Shown here: positions 26,401 through 38,215 of the stretch, one piece after another | How positions within the stretch are numbered: position 1 is the stretch's first letter | How the letters are laid out: each line of letters opens with the position of its first letter | Source: Beroe forskalii | Taxonomy: Eukaryota; Ctenophora; Nuda; Beroida; Beroidae | Direction of reading: 5' to 3' | NCBI GenBank assembly: GCA_011033025.1 | Contig: WFMF01000330.1 | Location: 62,001 to 126,000, forward strand | Length of the DNA stretch: 64,000 nt | Made by a program: the position numbers and the translations under genes | Notes under the pieces: generated by a model | The model's input: the letters and a program-made list of their open reading frames with translations, nothing else | Databases searched by the model: none | What the model was told of the DNA's origin: nothing

Positions 26401-29400
26401 ACTAAATAAGAACTCACCTGACAACTATCAACTAACCGTTGATGAAGTTGCGCATGGTCCTGCCCCGGGAGATCTTTGCCATGAACATGCCCACAAAGGG
26501 GGACCAGGAGATCCACCAGCCCCAGTAGAAGATGGTCCAGTCGTCCATCCACTGGGCCGGCCCGTCACCTTCCGTGTCCTCGTACGCTCTGCCTGGATAA
26601 GCACTGGTTATTCCCATGGTGGAGGATATGATCAGAGCCAGGGGAATTGGTGGGAGGGATGATCGAACCCGGGGGATTTAAATGAAATCAGACTGATCCG
26701 AACAGAAAATGACTCAGTTATCAGCCATTTCTGATAATAATACTCTGAAAGATCACTGATCAATCATAGGTACAATAACATGAGTTAATGCCAGTTACTT
26801 ACTGAACTACCAAACTGACTGCCTATTTGAATCAGTTCTCACCTCTATCTGCAGCCCCGTAGGACTGCGTGCTGATCTCAAAAGCATCCGTGTGGAAGCC
26901 AAGTTGCACCAGCCACTGCAGGTAGAAACCCACACTCTGACAGAACACGTTGAGCAAATACCTGGAGATTTGGGTTAATGGCATTGTGGGTAGAACTGGC
27001 ACAGAATGTTCTAGAACTGGCATAGAATGTTCTAGAACGTTTTAGAACTGGCATCTAGAACGTTCTAGAAGTGGCACAAAACGTTGTAGAAAGTTATACG
27101 CGAATGTAAATGGACAAACGGACAAAGAAAGGTGGGATTAGGAATTGTGCGGTGTTTAAGTCGAATTAAGTTCAACTGTGTTATCGTACTTGAATTGCAG
27201 TAAATGGAGAACGGAGTATAATCAAAACTAAAGATTCTCAGCCAGCCTTACCAGGTATCCTCCAAGAAGAACACCATGAGCATGATGAGCATACCCAGTC
27301 CAAAACAGATCTCAGAGAGTCGCCTGATACCAACCCCCACGCCGGTGATAACGGAGATAGTGGCCACCAGGGTGATAGCCCAGATGATGATCACTTGGTT
27401 CTGCGTGCTGATCTCAATGCTGTCGTTGATGAAGTGCAGCCCTGAGGTATTCGAGGGAATGAGCTGGTCAAATGAAGTTTAAATATTGTTGATCCTGACA
27501 AGCGACAGCCTCCAAGTTAAATTCAAGGAGTATTGAAGGAAATTAAGATGGACTAATGCGAGTAGGAAAGGATTACTTTGAAATGTTGGGAGATATTCTA
27601 CACCCTGTTACCTCTGTTAACTTGGAGAGTTCCCAACCCCAGACTGGTGCACACCCCGAACAGGGTCGTCAGCACAGAGAAAGTGTCGATGAAGTCGCCC
27701 ACCCACCCGAAGATACGGTCCCCTATCAGCGGATAGAAACACGACTTCATGGTCATTGGAAGGTCCTTCCTGTAGAAATAGAAATAGTATTTTACTGTCT
27801 CATCACAAAAATAATGTAAAGTTAGACGTAAATTATTTCACTGAAAAGTCCCCAACATACAGATTGTTATTGTTATAATTTAATTTATCTATCTCGACAC
27901 ACTGCCAGTCGCCAAATATATGTTATGAGGTGCATAAAAAGACAAGTCAAATTGCCAACAAGTCAAATTGCCAACCTGTATGCCATGAATCCCATGATCA
28001 TGCCGACCATGACATACACCACCCAGCCGTGCAGGCCCCAGTGGAAGTAGGTGATGTTGATAGCCCACTGGGCTACCTCGTTATCTGGCATGTACTTGTC
28101 ACGTGTGTACCTGAGAGGGTGAGATACAGGGAGAGGGGTGGTTAAAATGTACCCGGCAGTGAGAATAATAGTGCCCAAAATGTACATGTTTACCTGACAG
28201 TGAGTTCAGTATAAAATGAAGAGCTGTTTGAAATGAGATCTCCAAATCAAGGGAAAAGGCGTCGTTAAAACCACCCACCCAGTGACCTAACTAAAGCTCA
28301 TGTTCGGTACCTGTTGGGTCCGATGTAGTGCCACACTGGCTCATGCCCCGTACCTGTTGGGTCCGATGTAGTGCCACACTGGCTCAGCCACTCCGAAGAA
28401 GAACAAGCCGACACCTATTCCACAGGAGAAGAGCATAGCAAACCAGGTGCCGTCACTGTAGACAGGTTTCTCGTCGTCTTTACCTGGGTATTTGTTATTA
28501 CAAAGGCTTTCCTTTTTGCAAATGGCAACGACTAAACTTGCTAACATGAGATCAGAGATGTTACTTTCTTTACTGTTGAATCAGTATGTACAAATAGTGC
28601 ATGGGCCGAAACTTTAGAATCATTCTCAGACTTGACTAGTTTGAAATGACTTATTAACTTGGAAATATCTTAAATTGAATGGCCATCTTTTGATAGTAGA
28701 GCCAGAGGGCACCAATATTCAATTTGGGTAAACGATGAGTGTGAAGGATAAAATGATCGTTCATTAAAGAACCGCATCGTTTAGATTTGTCCTTGTACCA
28801 TTGAGTCAAAAGAGAATAAATGAATTACTCATCAATTTGTAATCACGCGACTTTTATTCAACGACCCGAATCCGGTAAAATGATCGTTCACAAACCTAGT
28901 TTGATATTCCCCCACTTGCTGAAGTAGATGGCTATCAGGGCAACAGCCCAGATATCCTGAGACCCGATGTAGAACCAGCAGAACACCTGTGTAATCCAAA
29001 GCTTCACTGACTTGAACGTAGTGATGGCATCTGGGGGAATTAAGCTCATAAAATACCTTGTATGATAGTTCCTGCTGTGCAAAAAAATCAAACTTTTTAG
29101 GTAGCATAAACTTTGATTCTTATTTTCGGCTATTATCGACGACAGCAACACGCTATTCAAAGTGGATACAGGGCTGGTCTAACTATGTACTAACGTTCTG
29201 GTTCGAGAGTGCACCACAAGATGAAGGCTACAATCAGCACGATACTACAGAGAGTGACTATGGGGTTGAGACTCAGCTTGAGGGTCCGCAGTCGCACTTA
29301 AACCACACGCTCTTATCCTGGATCTTGGCATTCCGCCAGTTGGGTTTGTCCTCGTACCGGGGCGGGGGCACGTCACCACCCCCTCCTCCGTTAGCAGGAG

Positions 29401-29425
29401 GGTCCGCAGTAGCACCCTCCGTCAT
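23452..29425 (-). CDS. BCCT-family betaine/carnitine/choline-type transporter, 14 exons
   Basis: Exons: 29425-29195, 29030-28896, 28483-28354, 28110-27976, 27769-27612, 27441-27252, 26961-26843, 26592-26437, 26313-26165, 26003-25783, 25112-25003, 24769-24627, 24339-24146, 23863-23452. Phases agree throughout and give about 827 residues if one base is restored in exon 1. Family signatures: [49 protein letters not shown]; the core motif [20 protein letters not shown] then SRGRTMRNF; and [23 protein letters not shown] proteins are 12-helix, ion-coupled carriers of quaternary-amine osmolytes at the plasma membrane. The exact substrate is not known. An extracellular Cys-containing insertion (exons 9-10) and a long tail make it longer than bacterial members. 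Oddities: exon 1 is frameshifted by a missing base in a G/C run near 29281-29284, and a 41-42 bp duplication spans the exon 3 donor. Confidence 0.95.
24010..24100. repeat. Diverged copy of the foldback-element end
   Basis: GGGGTCAATTGGGGGCCATTGG then TTACTTTCAAATTCATACGA resembles the right terminus of the element at 58131-59319 (GGGGTCATTGG then TATACTTTCATACGACC). It lies in BCCT intron 13. Confidence 0.5.
25120..25560. repeat. Minisatellite in BCCT intron 10
   Basis: Two blocks (25120-25310 and 25413-25555) of GACAACCGGGCATGTGACCT then GGAATGTTACCAT (33 bp), with a short 21-bp form GACAACCGGGCATGTTACCAT. On the - strand, the gene's strand, each long unit carries ATTCCAG|GTCACATG, an AG|GT acceptor/donor-like junction. 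The array starts about 8 bp from the exon 11 acceptor. Confidence 0.92.
28308..28390 (-). repeat. 41-42 bp tandem duplication across the BCCT exon 3 donor
   Basis: GTACCTGTTGGGTCCGATGT then AGTGCCACACTGGCTCA appears twice. On the gene's strand both copies end ACCCAACAG|GTAC. The upstream donor (28354) keeps the frame. Use of the second would read AGGTACGGGGCATGA and stop. Confidence 0.9.
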
Positions 29426-31724
29426 TTCACTTGCTGGGGTTTAGGGGCGGGGTTGAGGAAGGAGCATTAAGATACTCGCTGTTATAGAGGAGCAGGGTTG
29501 AGGAACGAGAATTTAAAGACTGTAGTATACAAAAAAGGGTTCTAGGGTTGGGAAAGTAATGATAGCAGGGTTGAGAAGATAATCAATCATAAAACACGCT
29601 GTAATACTGTAACAGGGACAGGGTTGAGAACTTAACGATCGCTGTAAGAACGGTAAGAAGTAAGGGTAACAACAATCAGGGTATTCTAAGGGCACTGTAG
29701 GGCGTCTGGGTTAGTAAGACACATCACACAATCTCATTTGAGCAATATTATGCAATATAATGGTACATATTATATTATGCCACATATTATTTTATGTAGC
29801 TTCATGGAAACAGGAGGTTCAAATTCATTGTGATGGCAAGATGTGACCGAACTATTGCGAGATATGTCAAAATAGCCAATATCTTGAGTAATAATAAAGA
29901 GCACATGTCCAAAGAGTCCCATGGAAATTAGGAATCATTCCCACTCATTTCATTATTGATAAGAAATGTACCATCTACATTACCGCATGTGTGGAACAGA
30001 GCATGGATATAAACTTTTATTGGATTGGGGGATTGGAATTAAATTTTAAAGCTGATTGAAAATTAATACGAAGTGAGAAGGTAATCTGCGATCAGAAAGG
30101 AGAATGGTTGCTTATAACGAATCTATAGTCTGGACTCTCAATCAATTTTATTCATCAGGAATAATACGTATCACCAGGAATAAAATAGCCAACATTTTAT
30201 CGCGCATTTGATAAGTATCAAGCTTCAGCACTCTCCAAAATTACTTTGTATAGATAAGAAAAAACACCTTCTATAGGTCCCTATAGGACACTGCTAACGG
30301 AAACTGAGGCTCCGTATATAATTTCTCAAGCACAAGAATGAGATTCTCTACCATTCCAGGCTTCACTGTGGCGAATTAAGATACATGCTAACATGGCTTC
30401 ATTCACATTTTTCTCAAGAACGCGGTATATGATGCACTAATAAACGCTCTTTAAAAACGTTTTGTAAAAATTCTTGATGCAGCAACTGATATTAACCTGA
30501 GGGCATAGCCCGAGGGTTTATATCATGCGGATTGTGGCATCATCAAATTTGAGCAGATTCATGAAATAGCTAAAAAGGTAAAAACACTTATGCCGCAAGT
30601 GTCCAATGTCCAGAAGTGCGGAGGTCACAAGCTTTTTATGTAATGCATATCGAAAATGTACAACTCTTAACAAAAAGAAAAAGCTATGAAGGACCTTCAT
30701 TCGGATTAACTGAGCAGTTCATATCGCGAGAAAATCGAAGTCTTTCAAAAAAGGTTGAAATGAATCATAAGTTTCACATTCCACAGGATACAAATTATAT
30801 TTGTCAAGAAAACATGTGATTGAGCTATGATAAAGAATGACAATAACGCACCAAATGATCGTGTTTTGTGTCAGATTGTTTACTTAACAAGCATATTCTA
30901 TGATAAGTAATAACATTTCATCGCAACTTGAGGCTCTCCATAAAATAACAATACCGATGAGTGATGACTGGGTGAGGAGTAACATTATCTCATTAAGATG
31001 AAATATCAGTGGTTTGTCATGACTCATCTGGCGCTGTAACGGTGTCTAATCGGGGATGAATCGCGTTAATCAGGCAGCTAATTAGTAATTAACAGTCAAG
31101 AACGCCGAAAAATCCAATAAGTTTTTTTTTCAAAAAATCAAATCCTAGATTGGTTTGAGATATCAGCTATCAGATGAAAGTTAAGCAAAATTTTCCGTTC
31201 CTAAATTTTAATCATTATTCACTTTTTTACTGACACTATCACGTCTTTTCGCAAAATATGGAGCTTCCATTTCAAAACACGAAGAAACAATAGCTAATCA
31301 GACATGAATGAGGCTACAATTTCGCGGGAATGTGAAATGTGAAACAATGAGGAATGCCGACATTCGATATAGTTAACAAAAATAGAAGTAGAGTTGAACA
31401 ATCGAAAAATTAATATAAGAAACGGACATTTTAATTAGATTGTGTGAACTAAGGATCCCACCAACGCGTTTGACCAGATGTTTTCATTGACTGAACATCT
31501 GTAGGTTTGTGTACACACTCGGTCCATGATTCGACGAGGTTAGGACGTGACGTTATTATCAAGGTTTAAAATGGTGAACTGTTGAAGCCAGAACGCCTAT
31601 GTAGCGTGGGAATGATATGAGTTAAAACATACACAGGTATATCAACAATAGAACAACAAGGTGGGCAGGTATATAGTTTGCTGTGCTGTCTGTATGTGGA
31701 GGGTGGAAGGGCAGAAGCCAGGTA
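29426..31724. other. No gene recognised; upstream of the BCCT gene
   Basis: About 2.3 kb of AT-rich sequence. It may hold the BCCT promoter and 5' UTR (a CCCCAG acceptor-like site lies 9 bp before the ATG). Nothing else can be supported. Confidence 0.5.
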
Positions 31725-32215
31725 GGAGAAATGCCAGACAGAACAAGGGTTTGGGAGTCTCTGGAGAAATCCCAGACAGAACAAGGGTTGGGGAGTCTCT
31801 GGAGAAATCCCAGACAGAACAAGGGTTGGGGAGTCTCTGGAGAAATCCCAGACAGAACAAGGGTTGGGGAGTCTCTGGAGAAATCCCAGACAGAACAAGG
31901 GTTGGGGAGTCTCTGGAGAAATCCCTGACAGAACAAGGTTTGGGGGGTCTCTGGAGAAATCCCAGACAGAACAAGGGTTGGGGAGTTTCTGGAGAAATCC
32001 CAGATAGGACAAGGGTTGGGGAGTCTCTGGAGAAATCCTAGACAGAACAAGGGTTGGGGAGTCTCAGGAGAAATCCCAGACAGAACAAGGGTTGGGGAGT
32101 CTCTGGAGAAATCCCAGACAGAACAAGGGTTGGGGAGTCTCTGGAGAAATCCCAGACAGAACAAGGGTTTGGGAGTCTCTGGAGAAATCCCAGACAGAAC
32201 AAGGGTTGGTGAACC
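31725..32215. repeat. Minisatellite, 38-bp unit, about 12-13 copies
   Basis: GGGTTGGGGAGTCTCTGGAG then AAATCCCAGACAGAACAA, nearly identical between copies, so young or homogenised. Open frames on both strands (up to 214 codons) follow from the repeat and are not called. Confidence 0.95.
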
Positions 32216-33715
32216 ACAATGTACCAGGCCTGCAGCCAGGATTTTTTCCGGGAGAGCCCCTTTCAACTATATGAACCTATGCTGAAGCATGAACGACTAG
32301 CATTGGAGGCATGAAAAGATGGTGGATGAACACTAAACCGAGAAGTTAAACTTAAGGATCACAATAGTAAGTTGTGTGATACTGAAATCGTTGTGGTATG
32401 CACAAGCTATGATGTATAAACATGCATGCATGTCAAATCAAGAAAATGAGCGATGAACCAAAGCAAAATACGCAGGAATTTAAATGCTGTAAATATCTCG
32501 AAATTATGCTATGTACATTGTACATACTAATACATGAATTAATATACCTTGTCACAATTTGTGCGCAAAGAAGGTAGAGATAGCAGATTCAACTGAAGGT
32601 ACGTAGTAGGGAAATGTAGTACCAAATGTATATCGAATAAAGCGTATTATGCACTGATTTAGGGCCATCAAAGTCCCATCTCACTCCGTCAGTGTCATGG
32701 CTTATTGCTTTTAAATGTTATAGGTTTATATATTAAGATTTATGTTATAGGTTTAAGAAACATTCTAAAATTTCTTGGTAGCCCTACAAAGCTAATTTTA
32801 GCATTACAAAGCTAATTCTAGCATTTATAGTGGAATAACTGATTCCTGTTACAGTCAGCCTGATTTCAAGAAATTGAAGTTTTAAACGACATAAATTACA
32901 ACTGGTTTGAGAAAGTTGTTATCAGAAGCTTTCGAAAATCTTGTGATAATTGTCGTCAGCTATAAAAAAATAAAAAAGAAAAAGAAAAAAAGTGAGGTGA
33001 TTCTGTACGTGGACAAAACCTGTGCGATCGATAGCGAGTAAAGTAAACATACCAGACAGGGCAATGTGGAAACGACATTACCCAACGACTAGGAACTGAA
33101 ATGGATGTTTCCAGAGTAAACAACATCTCCAGTCACTATTCACAAGACAAGTTGACCGGCAAATGAGATTATGGGCGATGAGTGATGTTGTTCTTTTGAA
33201 AGAGTATTCATGACACATGGAAACTATCATCATTGAATGATATTATCAATAATAAATTCGATCTCATCATCGCCTTATTGCCTTAATCTAATCAGCAGTA
33301 AAAGGCTTATAGTTTTTGATACCACATGTGACATGAATTTTAAAAACAGTCCTATTTTTAGTCATTTTGGAGCTGTCTGACTCCACACATAACATGTTGG
33401 AACTATTGAAATAACCCACTACCTACCTCATCCATTGAAACCACTAGAAGCAATGTGTGCTCATCAGATATTATAAGGCGAAGGTAGTCGAAGGGTAGTA
33501 AATACACGAACATTAGAAAGATCTACCCCATCACTCAAGATGGAAAACTGTCAATGCTTGGGACTCCCAAATCAGAATAGAAGAAAATATGTACCTACCT
33601 TTATTTTTTAATACCCTTTGCTTTTGCTTTTGACTGATGAGCATGACACTTCATATGGGCTAGGCCTATGTAGGTACGGCCTATGTAGACAGTAGGTACA
33701 TTACTCAATACTCAC
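32216..33715. other. No gene recognised; one dispersed repeat
   Basis: Holds the second copy of the repeat seen at 11141 (listed next). Otherwise AT-rich with no exon seen. Confidence 0.45.
32860..32996 (+). repeat. Dispersed ~100-bp repeat, copy 2, with A-rich tail
   Basis: TTTTAAACGACATAAATT, then AGAAGCTTTCGAAAATCTTG and TGATAATTGTCGTCAGCTA as at 11199-11238, then an A/G-rich tail (32966-32995). The tail at the same end as the shared block suggests a retroposed SINE or LINE end. Confidence 0.6.
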
Positions 33716-33786
33716 ATGTAATTGGTTGATATTGAGGCTCGCAATCCATCCTCCAACGTACTTGATGTGGTTATCAGGCGGCTTAT
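33716..33786 (-). CDS. Candidate exon, unknown protein (gene B)
   Basis: Acceptor CTATCTCGCAG, donor TTACAT|GTGAGT. Entering in phase 1 it reads (D)KPPDNHIKYVGGWIASLN then INQLH, a natural-looking peptide. The phase fits the exon at 35684-35768 on the same strand. Further exons were not found, so where the protein continues is unknown. No family is recognised. Confidence 0.4.
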
Positions 33787-34418
33787 CTGCGAGATAGGAA
33801 ACTTTGTACGAATTTGTACGAATAGCTGACTAGATAATGAAATAATCGAGAATAGTCCAAATTTGACCGCTGCTGTCATACTGAATCGTACGAACGGATC
33901 AAAATTTGAAATTGATGGGCGACGAAAAGTCAAAATTGAAAATTGTATTGTCATCATAATGCAAATATCAATTTGATAAGATCTTCATAACTATTGGTAC
34001 CGCGTCTATTTCAGTAGACAAGCTCCGAAAAAAATTCAGTTGACAAGCTTAATTTGGGCACGTTTGCGACATATATTGGACAGGTTTGCGAATAAGATAT
34101 TGGACAGATTTATTAACAACAATAGACAGGTTCAGAAGGGAAGGGTTCATTTCATACTCATAGGAAGAAAAGTACCACTCCTTACCTCCCCGCAGGAAAT
34201 ATCGTTTCACAACAAACTAAACGGCTAAAAACGGGAGAGGGGATCGAGCACTGCGCAGTGCTAATAAAGTATAATGTAACGAGCCACTCAGTTATATTGA
34301 ATATTCAATGTGTATTGCCAGAGAAGGTGTCAGATATCTAACAGTATTGAGTATACCTACCGGGCACCGGATAATCATGGATCAATATGAGAATATGGGT
34401 AAACTGAAGTATAGCAAA

Positions 34419-34976
34419 CATTAGGCATGAAACCCTCAATATTATAATTATTGTTTGACGCTGCATTATAAACCTACGTCAAGACACTTCTGGTAAAGCT
34501 GTAATAGCGTGAAAATTAGAAAAAATAGCTGATAAGAGAATTTTACACTATTGAAGCTTTACCAAAGCCGTCAAAAGCTGTACCGACGCTTTCGACTTGA
34601 GGTAGGTATATAATGATAACAGCAGCAACAAACAAATAATTCAGGGGTTCTTGCCTAATGTTTTCACGTTATGACTCAAGATATGGCCGCATTAGGCATG
34701 AAACCCTCAATATTATAATTATTGTTTGACGCTGCTGTAGTGCTGTTATCATTATAAACCTACGTCAAGACACTTCTGGTAAAGCTGTAATAGCGTGAAA
34801 ATTAGAAAAAATAGCTGATAAGAGAATTTTACACTATTGAAGCTTTACCAAAGCCGTCAAAAGCTGTACCGACGCTTTCGACTTGAGGTACCTATATAAT
34901 GATAACAGCAGCAACAAACAAATAATTCAGGGGTTCTTGCCTAATGTTTTCACGTTATGACTCAAGATATGGCCGC
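34419..34976. mobile_element. MITE present as a tandem pair
   Basis: The element at 34419-34660 has terminal inverted repeats CATTAGGCATGAAACCC / GGGGTTCTTGCCTAATG, with inner inverted arms AATTATTGTTTG / CAAACAAATAATT and TGGTAAAGCT / AGCTTTACCA. It is followed by TTTTCACGTTATGACTCAAG then ATATGGCCG, and the whole unit repeats at 34690-34976. The second copy carries about 18 extra bases (TGTAGTGCTGTTATC) in its left arm. No transposase is present. Confidence 0.88.
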
Positions 34977-35683
34977 AGGCCGCTGTGACACACAAAAGAG
35001 GCCTCCTGACAGGCGGCACCCTGTCAAATCCTGTCCAACAAGCATAGAACCTGTGTTAAACATGTCTACTACATAACGGGATGGATCTATGAGAGTTCCA
35101 GACAGCCACCCCGACACGGGACCTCCAGCTACGTGCTCCCAGCTGCCAGGGCTACTATGGATGGGAACGAGTCCCGTACCTCCCCAGGGGGACAAATGTG
35201 CCGGGAGAGCACTGTGGTTGCCAATATGGTAACAGGAAGGTAAAAACTGTCACAAACTTGTCGAAAACGTCCCCACAAAACGATGGGTGGATAAAACGAG
35301 ATAACCCGTCGAAAACCTGACACAAATGGCAAATAAGATTTGAAAATCTGCCGTCCAAAACCTGCCGGTGAATTGTCAAAAAAACTTCACATCCTGATCA
35401 GAGCATGGCAACAAAAAGTGGACGGGGTACCGCCTGTCAGGATTGGCCACATGGCCACATAGCTCTATTGGTATTTATTGAGCATCTATTGAGTAATGGT
35501 GTCTATTGAGTATCTATATTCTACTGGTATCCATCGGCCTCTATTGGTCAATTGGAGCAAAACATTCGTAAATGGATTAGGGTTTAGTATTGATCAATGC
35601 TATTCAAGAATTGACTGATATCAATTATCCAACAAATCACATCTCCCATAATCCTTGATGCAAAGTAAAGCGATAACACTTAC

Positions 35684-35768
35684 CGTGAAATCCGTCAATG
35701 ACTCGATTTGCCAGATGCAAGCATAAGGAACTGCTGGTCTCCTTAGAATCTGCAGTAACATTTCTATC
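35684..35768 (-). CDS. Candidate exon, unknown protein (gene B)
   Basis: Acceptor TTCACCTTGCAG, donor TTTCACG|GTAAGTG, both strong. The open frame reads DRNVTADSKETSSSLCLHLA then NRVIDGFH, ending in phase 1 and matching the phase-1 acceptor at 33786. In another frame an internal ATG is open, so the frame is an inference from phase matching. No family is recognised. Confidence 0.4.
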
Positions 35769-36660
35769 CTGCAAGGTGAACAGCTGATCATCATTAAATG
35801 AGAAAATGATGAATAGCAGCTTTCTGCTGAACTGATGACAGCTTATCTGCTACTCTGCTAAAATGGCGATCGTTTAAAATAGAACCCTGTATCTGAAGAA
35901 AACAGAATCGGAGTCGAAAGTGTTAGGCACAGAAATCAGAAATGGACGATCCTGATGAATGTCATCTTGAAAGAGTACGATAACACGACAGAAACGGTGA
36001 AAGGAAAAAGAAGCACTGGCCACTGCATGACGCTACAAACTTGTACACCGTGTATTATGCGCGCGTCCAATCAGTTTCGAGTTTGCTCGTCATGTGACAA
36101 GGTTCGGATCACGTGCATCCGATATGCTGCGCGCGGCTGGGAAAATCACACTCATTGTATCACGGTTCAATTTGGTTGTGTTCTTTCGTTTGCGTTAGTC
36201 GCTACATCCAATGTACATTGTACTCTTACATCTCAACGCTTGCATTTTAGGTAATAGGTACAAAATGTACAATTTATAGATTTTCGTTAATTCCAGGTTT
36301 TTTTTATTTATAATTGTTGGGGCAGTAATGAGTAAATTAATGGCCTACTGTGCTGGGTATGCCAATTTTGTTGTTCTTGTTTCCAGGCTCCAGCTTTTCT
36401 TGCTGCCAAATTTGCATATTTTAATCAGTACCAAGATAACAACTTCAATGATCCAATGCAGTTTGGCCTGGGATTCTATATTCTTAGCTTCTCTAGATTC
36501 TTTGATTGTCGAATTGAACTTTAAGTGTAATTATTAGCGTTTAAGCTACCGCTATAGCCTGTAGTCGAATTCATTTTCAAGTTTTAGGCTACCTGAAGTC
36601 GAATTCATTTTCAAGTTGTTACCCCCCGTGCTCCCGTGTAGCCAGGGGGTGATGGAGAGT
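35769..36660. other. No gene recognised
   Basis: The open frame at 35955-36254 (+) shows no domain. A short direct repeat CGAATTCATTTTCAAGTT occurs at about 36568 and 36600. Confidence 0.5.
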
Positions 36661-36664
36661 AGGC

Positions 36665-36960
36665 TTAGTCTCACCTGGAATGTGCAAACGCCGCAGTTCG
36701 TCACGCTCGATTTGATGTTAAGTGGTGTCAACGTCATTGGTCATAGCATTGGTATGTGCACGTAACGTTCGTCATGCCGAGTGGTGTCAACGTCATAGGG
36801 TTGGTATGCGTACGTAGCGTTGTTCGTCATGCAGAGTGGTGTCAACGTCATAGGGTTGGTATGCGTACGTAGCGCTATACGTCATGCTTGATTGGGTGCG
36901 GAGTGGTGTCAACCGACATATATAAAGGCATGTGCTACAGGATTGGGCATAATTTCTCGA
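36665..36960 (+). promoter_or_regulatory. CRE-like array plus TATA box (promoter cassette copy A)
   Basis: AGTGGTGTCAACGTCAT recurs about every 57 bp (near 36720, 36780 and 36835), alternating with GGTATGCGTACGTAGCG and TTCGTCATGC. A final AGTGGTGTCAACCGACATAT runs into the TATA box TATATAAAGG (36918-36927). A 17-bp minisatellite begins about 90 bp downstream. Near-identical to 63665-63940. Confidence 0.6.
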
Positions 36961-37019
36961 TGTTCATTGCTCCTCTTGTATTTTCTTTACTTGTCGTTGC
37001 CAAATTATAATGTGTCGTT

Positions 37020-38215
37020 AATAGTGTCTCGTTGTCAATAAGGTCCCATTGTTAATAAGGTACCGTTGTTAATAAGGTACCGTTGTTAATAAGGTACCGT
37101 TGTTAATAAGGTACCGTTGTTAATAAGGTACCGTTGTTAATAAGGTACCGTTGTTAATAAGGTACCGTTGTAAATAAGGTACCGTTGTTTACAAGGTACC
37201 GTTGTTAATGAGGTACCGTTGTTAATAAGGTACCCTTGTTAACATGGTACCCTTGTTAACATGGTACCCTTGTTAACATGGTACCCTTGTTAACATGGTA
37301 CCCTTGTTAACATGGTGCCCTTGTTAATGAGGTACCGTTGTTAATGAGGTACCGTTGCTGACGTGGTGTCCTTGTTAACATGGTACCCTTGTTAACATGG
37401 TACCCTTGCTAACATGGTACCCTTGTTAACATGGTACCCTTGTTAACATGGTACCCTTGTTAACATGGTACCCTTGTAAACATGGTACCCTTGTTAACAT
37501 GGCACCCTTGTTAACATGGTACCGATGTTAATAAGGTACCGTTGTTAATAAGATGGTGTCGTTGTTACAGAGATACCGCTGTTTAACGTGGTACCGTTGT
37601 TAACGTGGTACCGTTGTTAATGAGGTACCGTTGTTAATGAGGTACCGTTGTTAATGAGGTACCGTTGTTAATGAGGTACCGTTGTTAATGAGGTACCGTT
37701 GTTAATGAGGTACCGTTGTTAATGAGGTACCGTTGTTAATGAGGTACCGTTGTTAATGAGGTACCGTTGTTAATGAGGTACCGTTGTTAAAGAGGGTACC
37801 GTTGTTGATGATGAACCGTTGTTGATGATGTACCGTTGTTGATGACTTGATGAGGTACCGTTGTTGATGAGGTACCGTTGTTGATGAGGTACCGTTGTTA
37901 ATGAGGTACCGTTGTTAATGAGGTACCGTTGTTAATGAGGTACCGTTGTTAATGAGGTACCGTTGTTAATGAGGTACTGTTGTTAATGAGGTACCGTTGT
38001 TAATGAGGTACCGTTGTTGATGATGTACCGTTGTTGATGACTTGATGAGGTACCGTTGTTGATGAGGTACCGTTGTTAATGAGGTACCGCTGTTAATGAG
38101 GTACCGTTTTTAATGAGGTATCGTTGTTAATGAGATACCGTTGTTTATGAGGTACCCTTGTTAATGAGGCATCGTTGTTAATGAGGCATCGTTGTTGATA
38201 AGATAATAAGATATC
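37020..38215. repeat. Minisatellite, 17-bp unit, about 70 copies
   Basis: GTTGTTAATGAGGTACC with block-wise variants AATAAGGTACC, AACATGGTACCC and GATGAGGTACC. Variants are clustered in runs, showing local homogenisation. It follows the TATA box of cassette A. Confidence 0.95.

Noticed and set aside
26650-26675. B-box-like sequence on the - strand (GGGTTCGATC)
   Set aside because: No cloverleaf can be drawn; it lies in a BCCT intron.
31622-32266. 214-codon frame on the - strand
   Set aside because: It is a translation of the 38-bp minisatellite, with equal frames on both strands.
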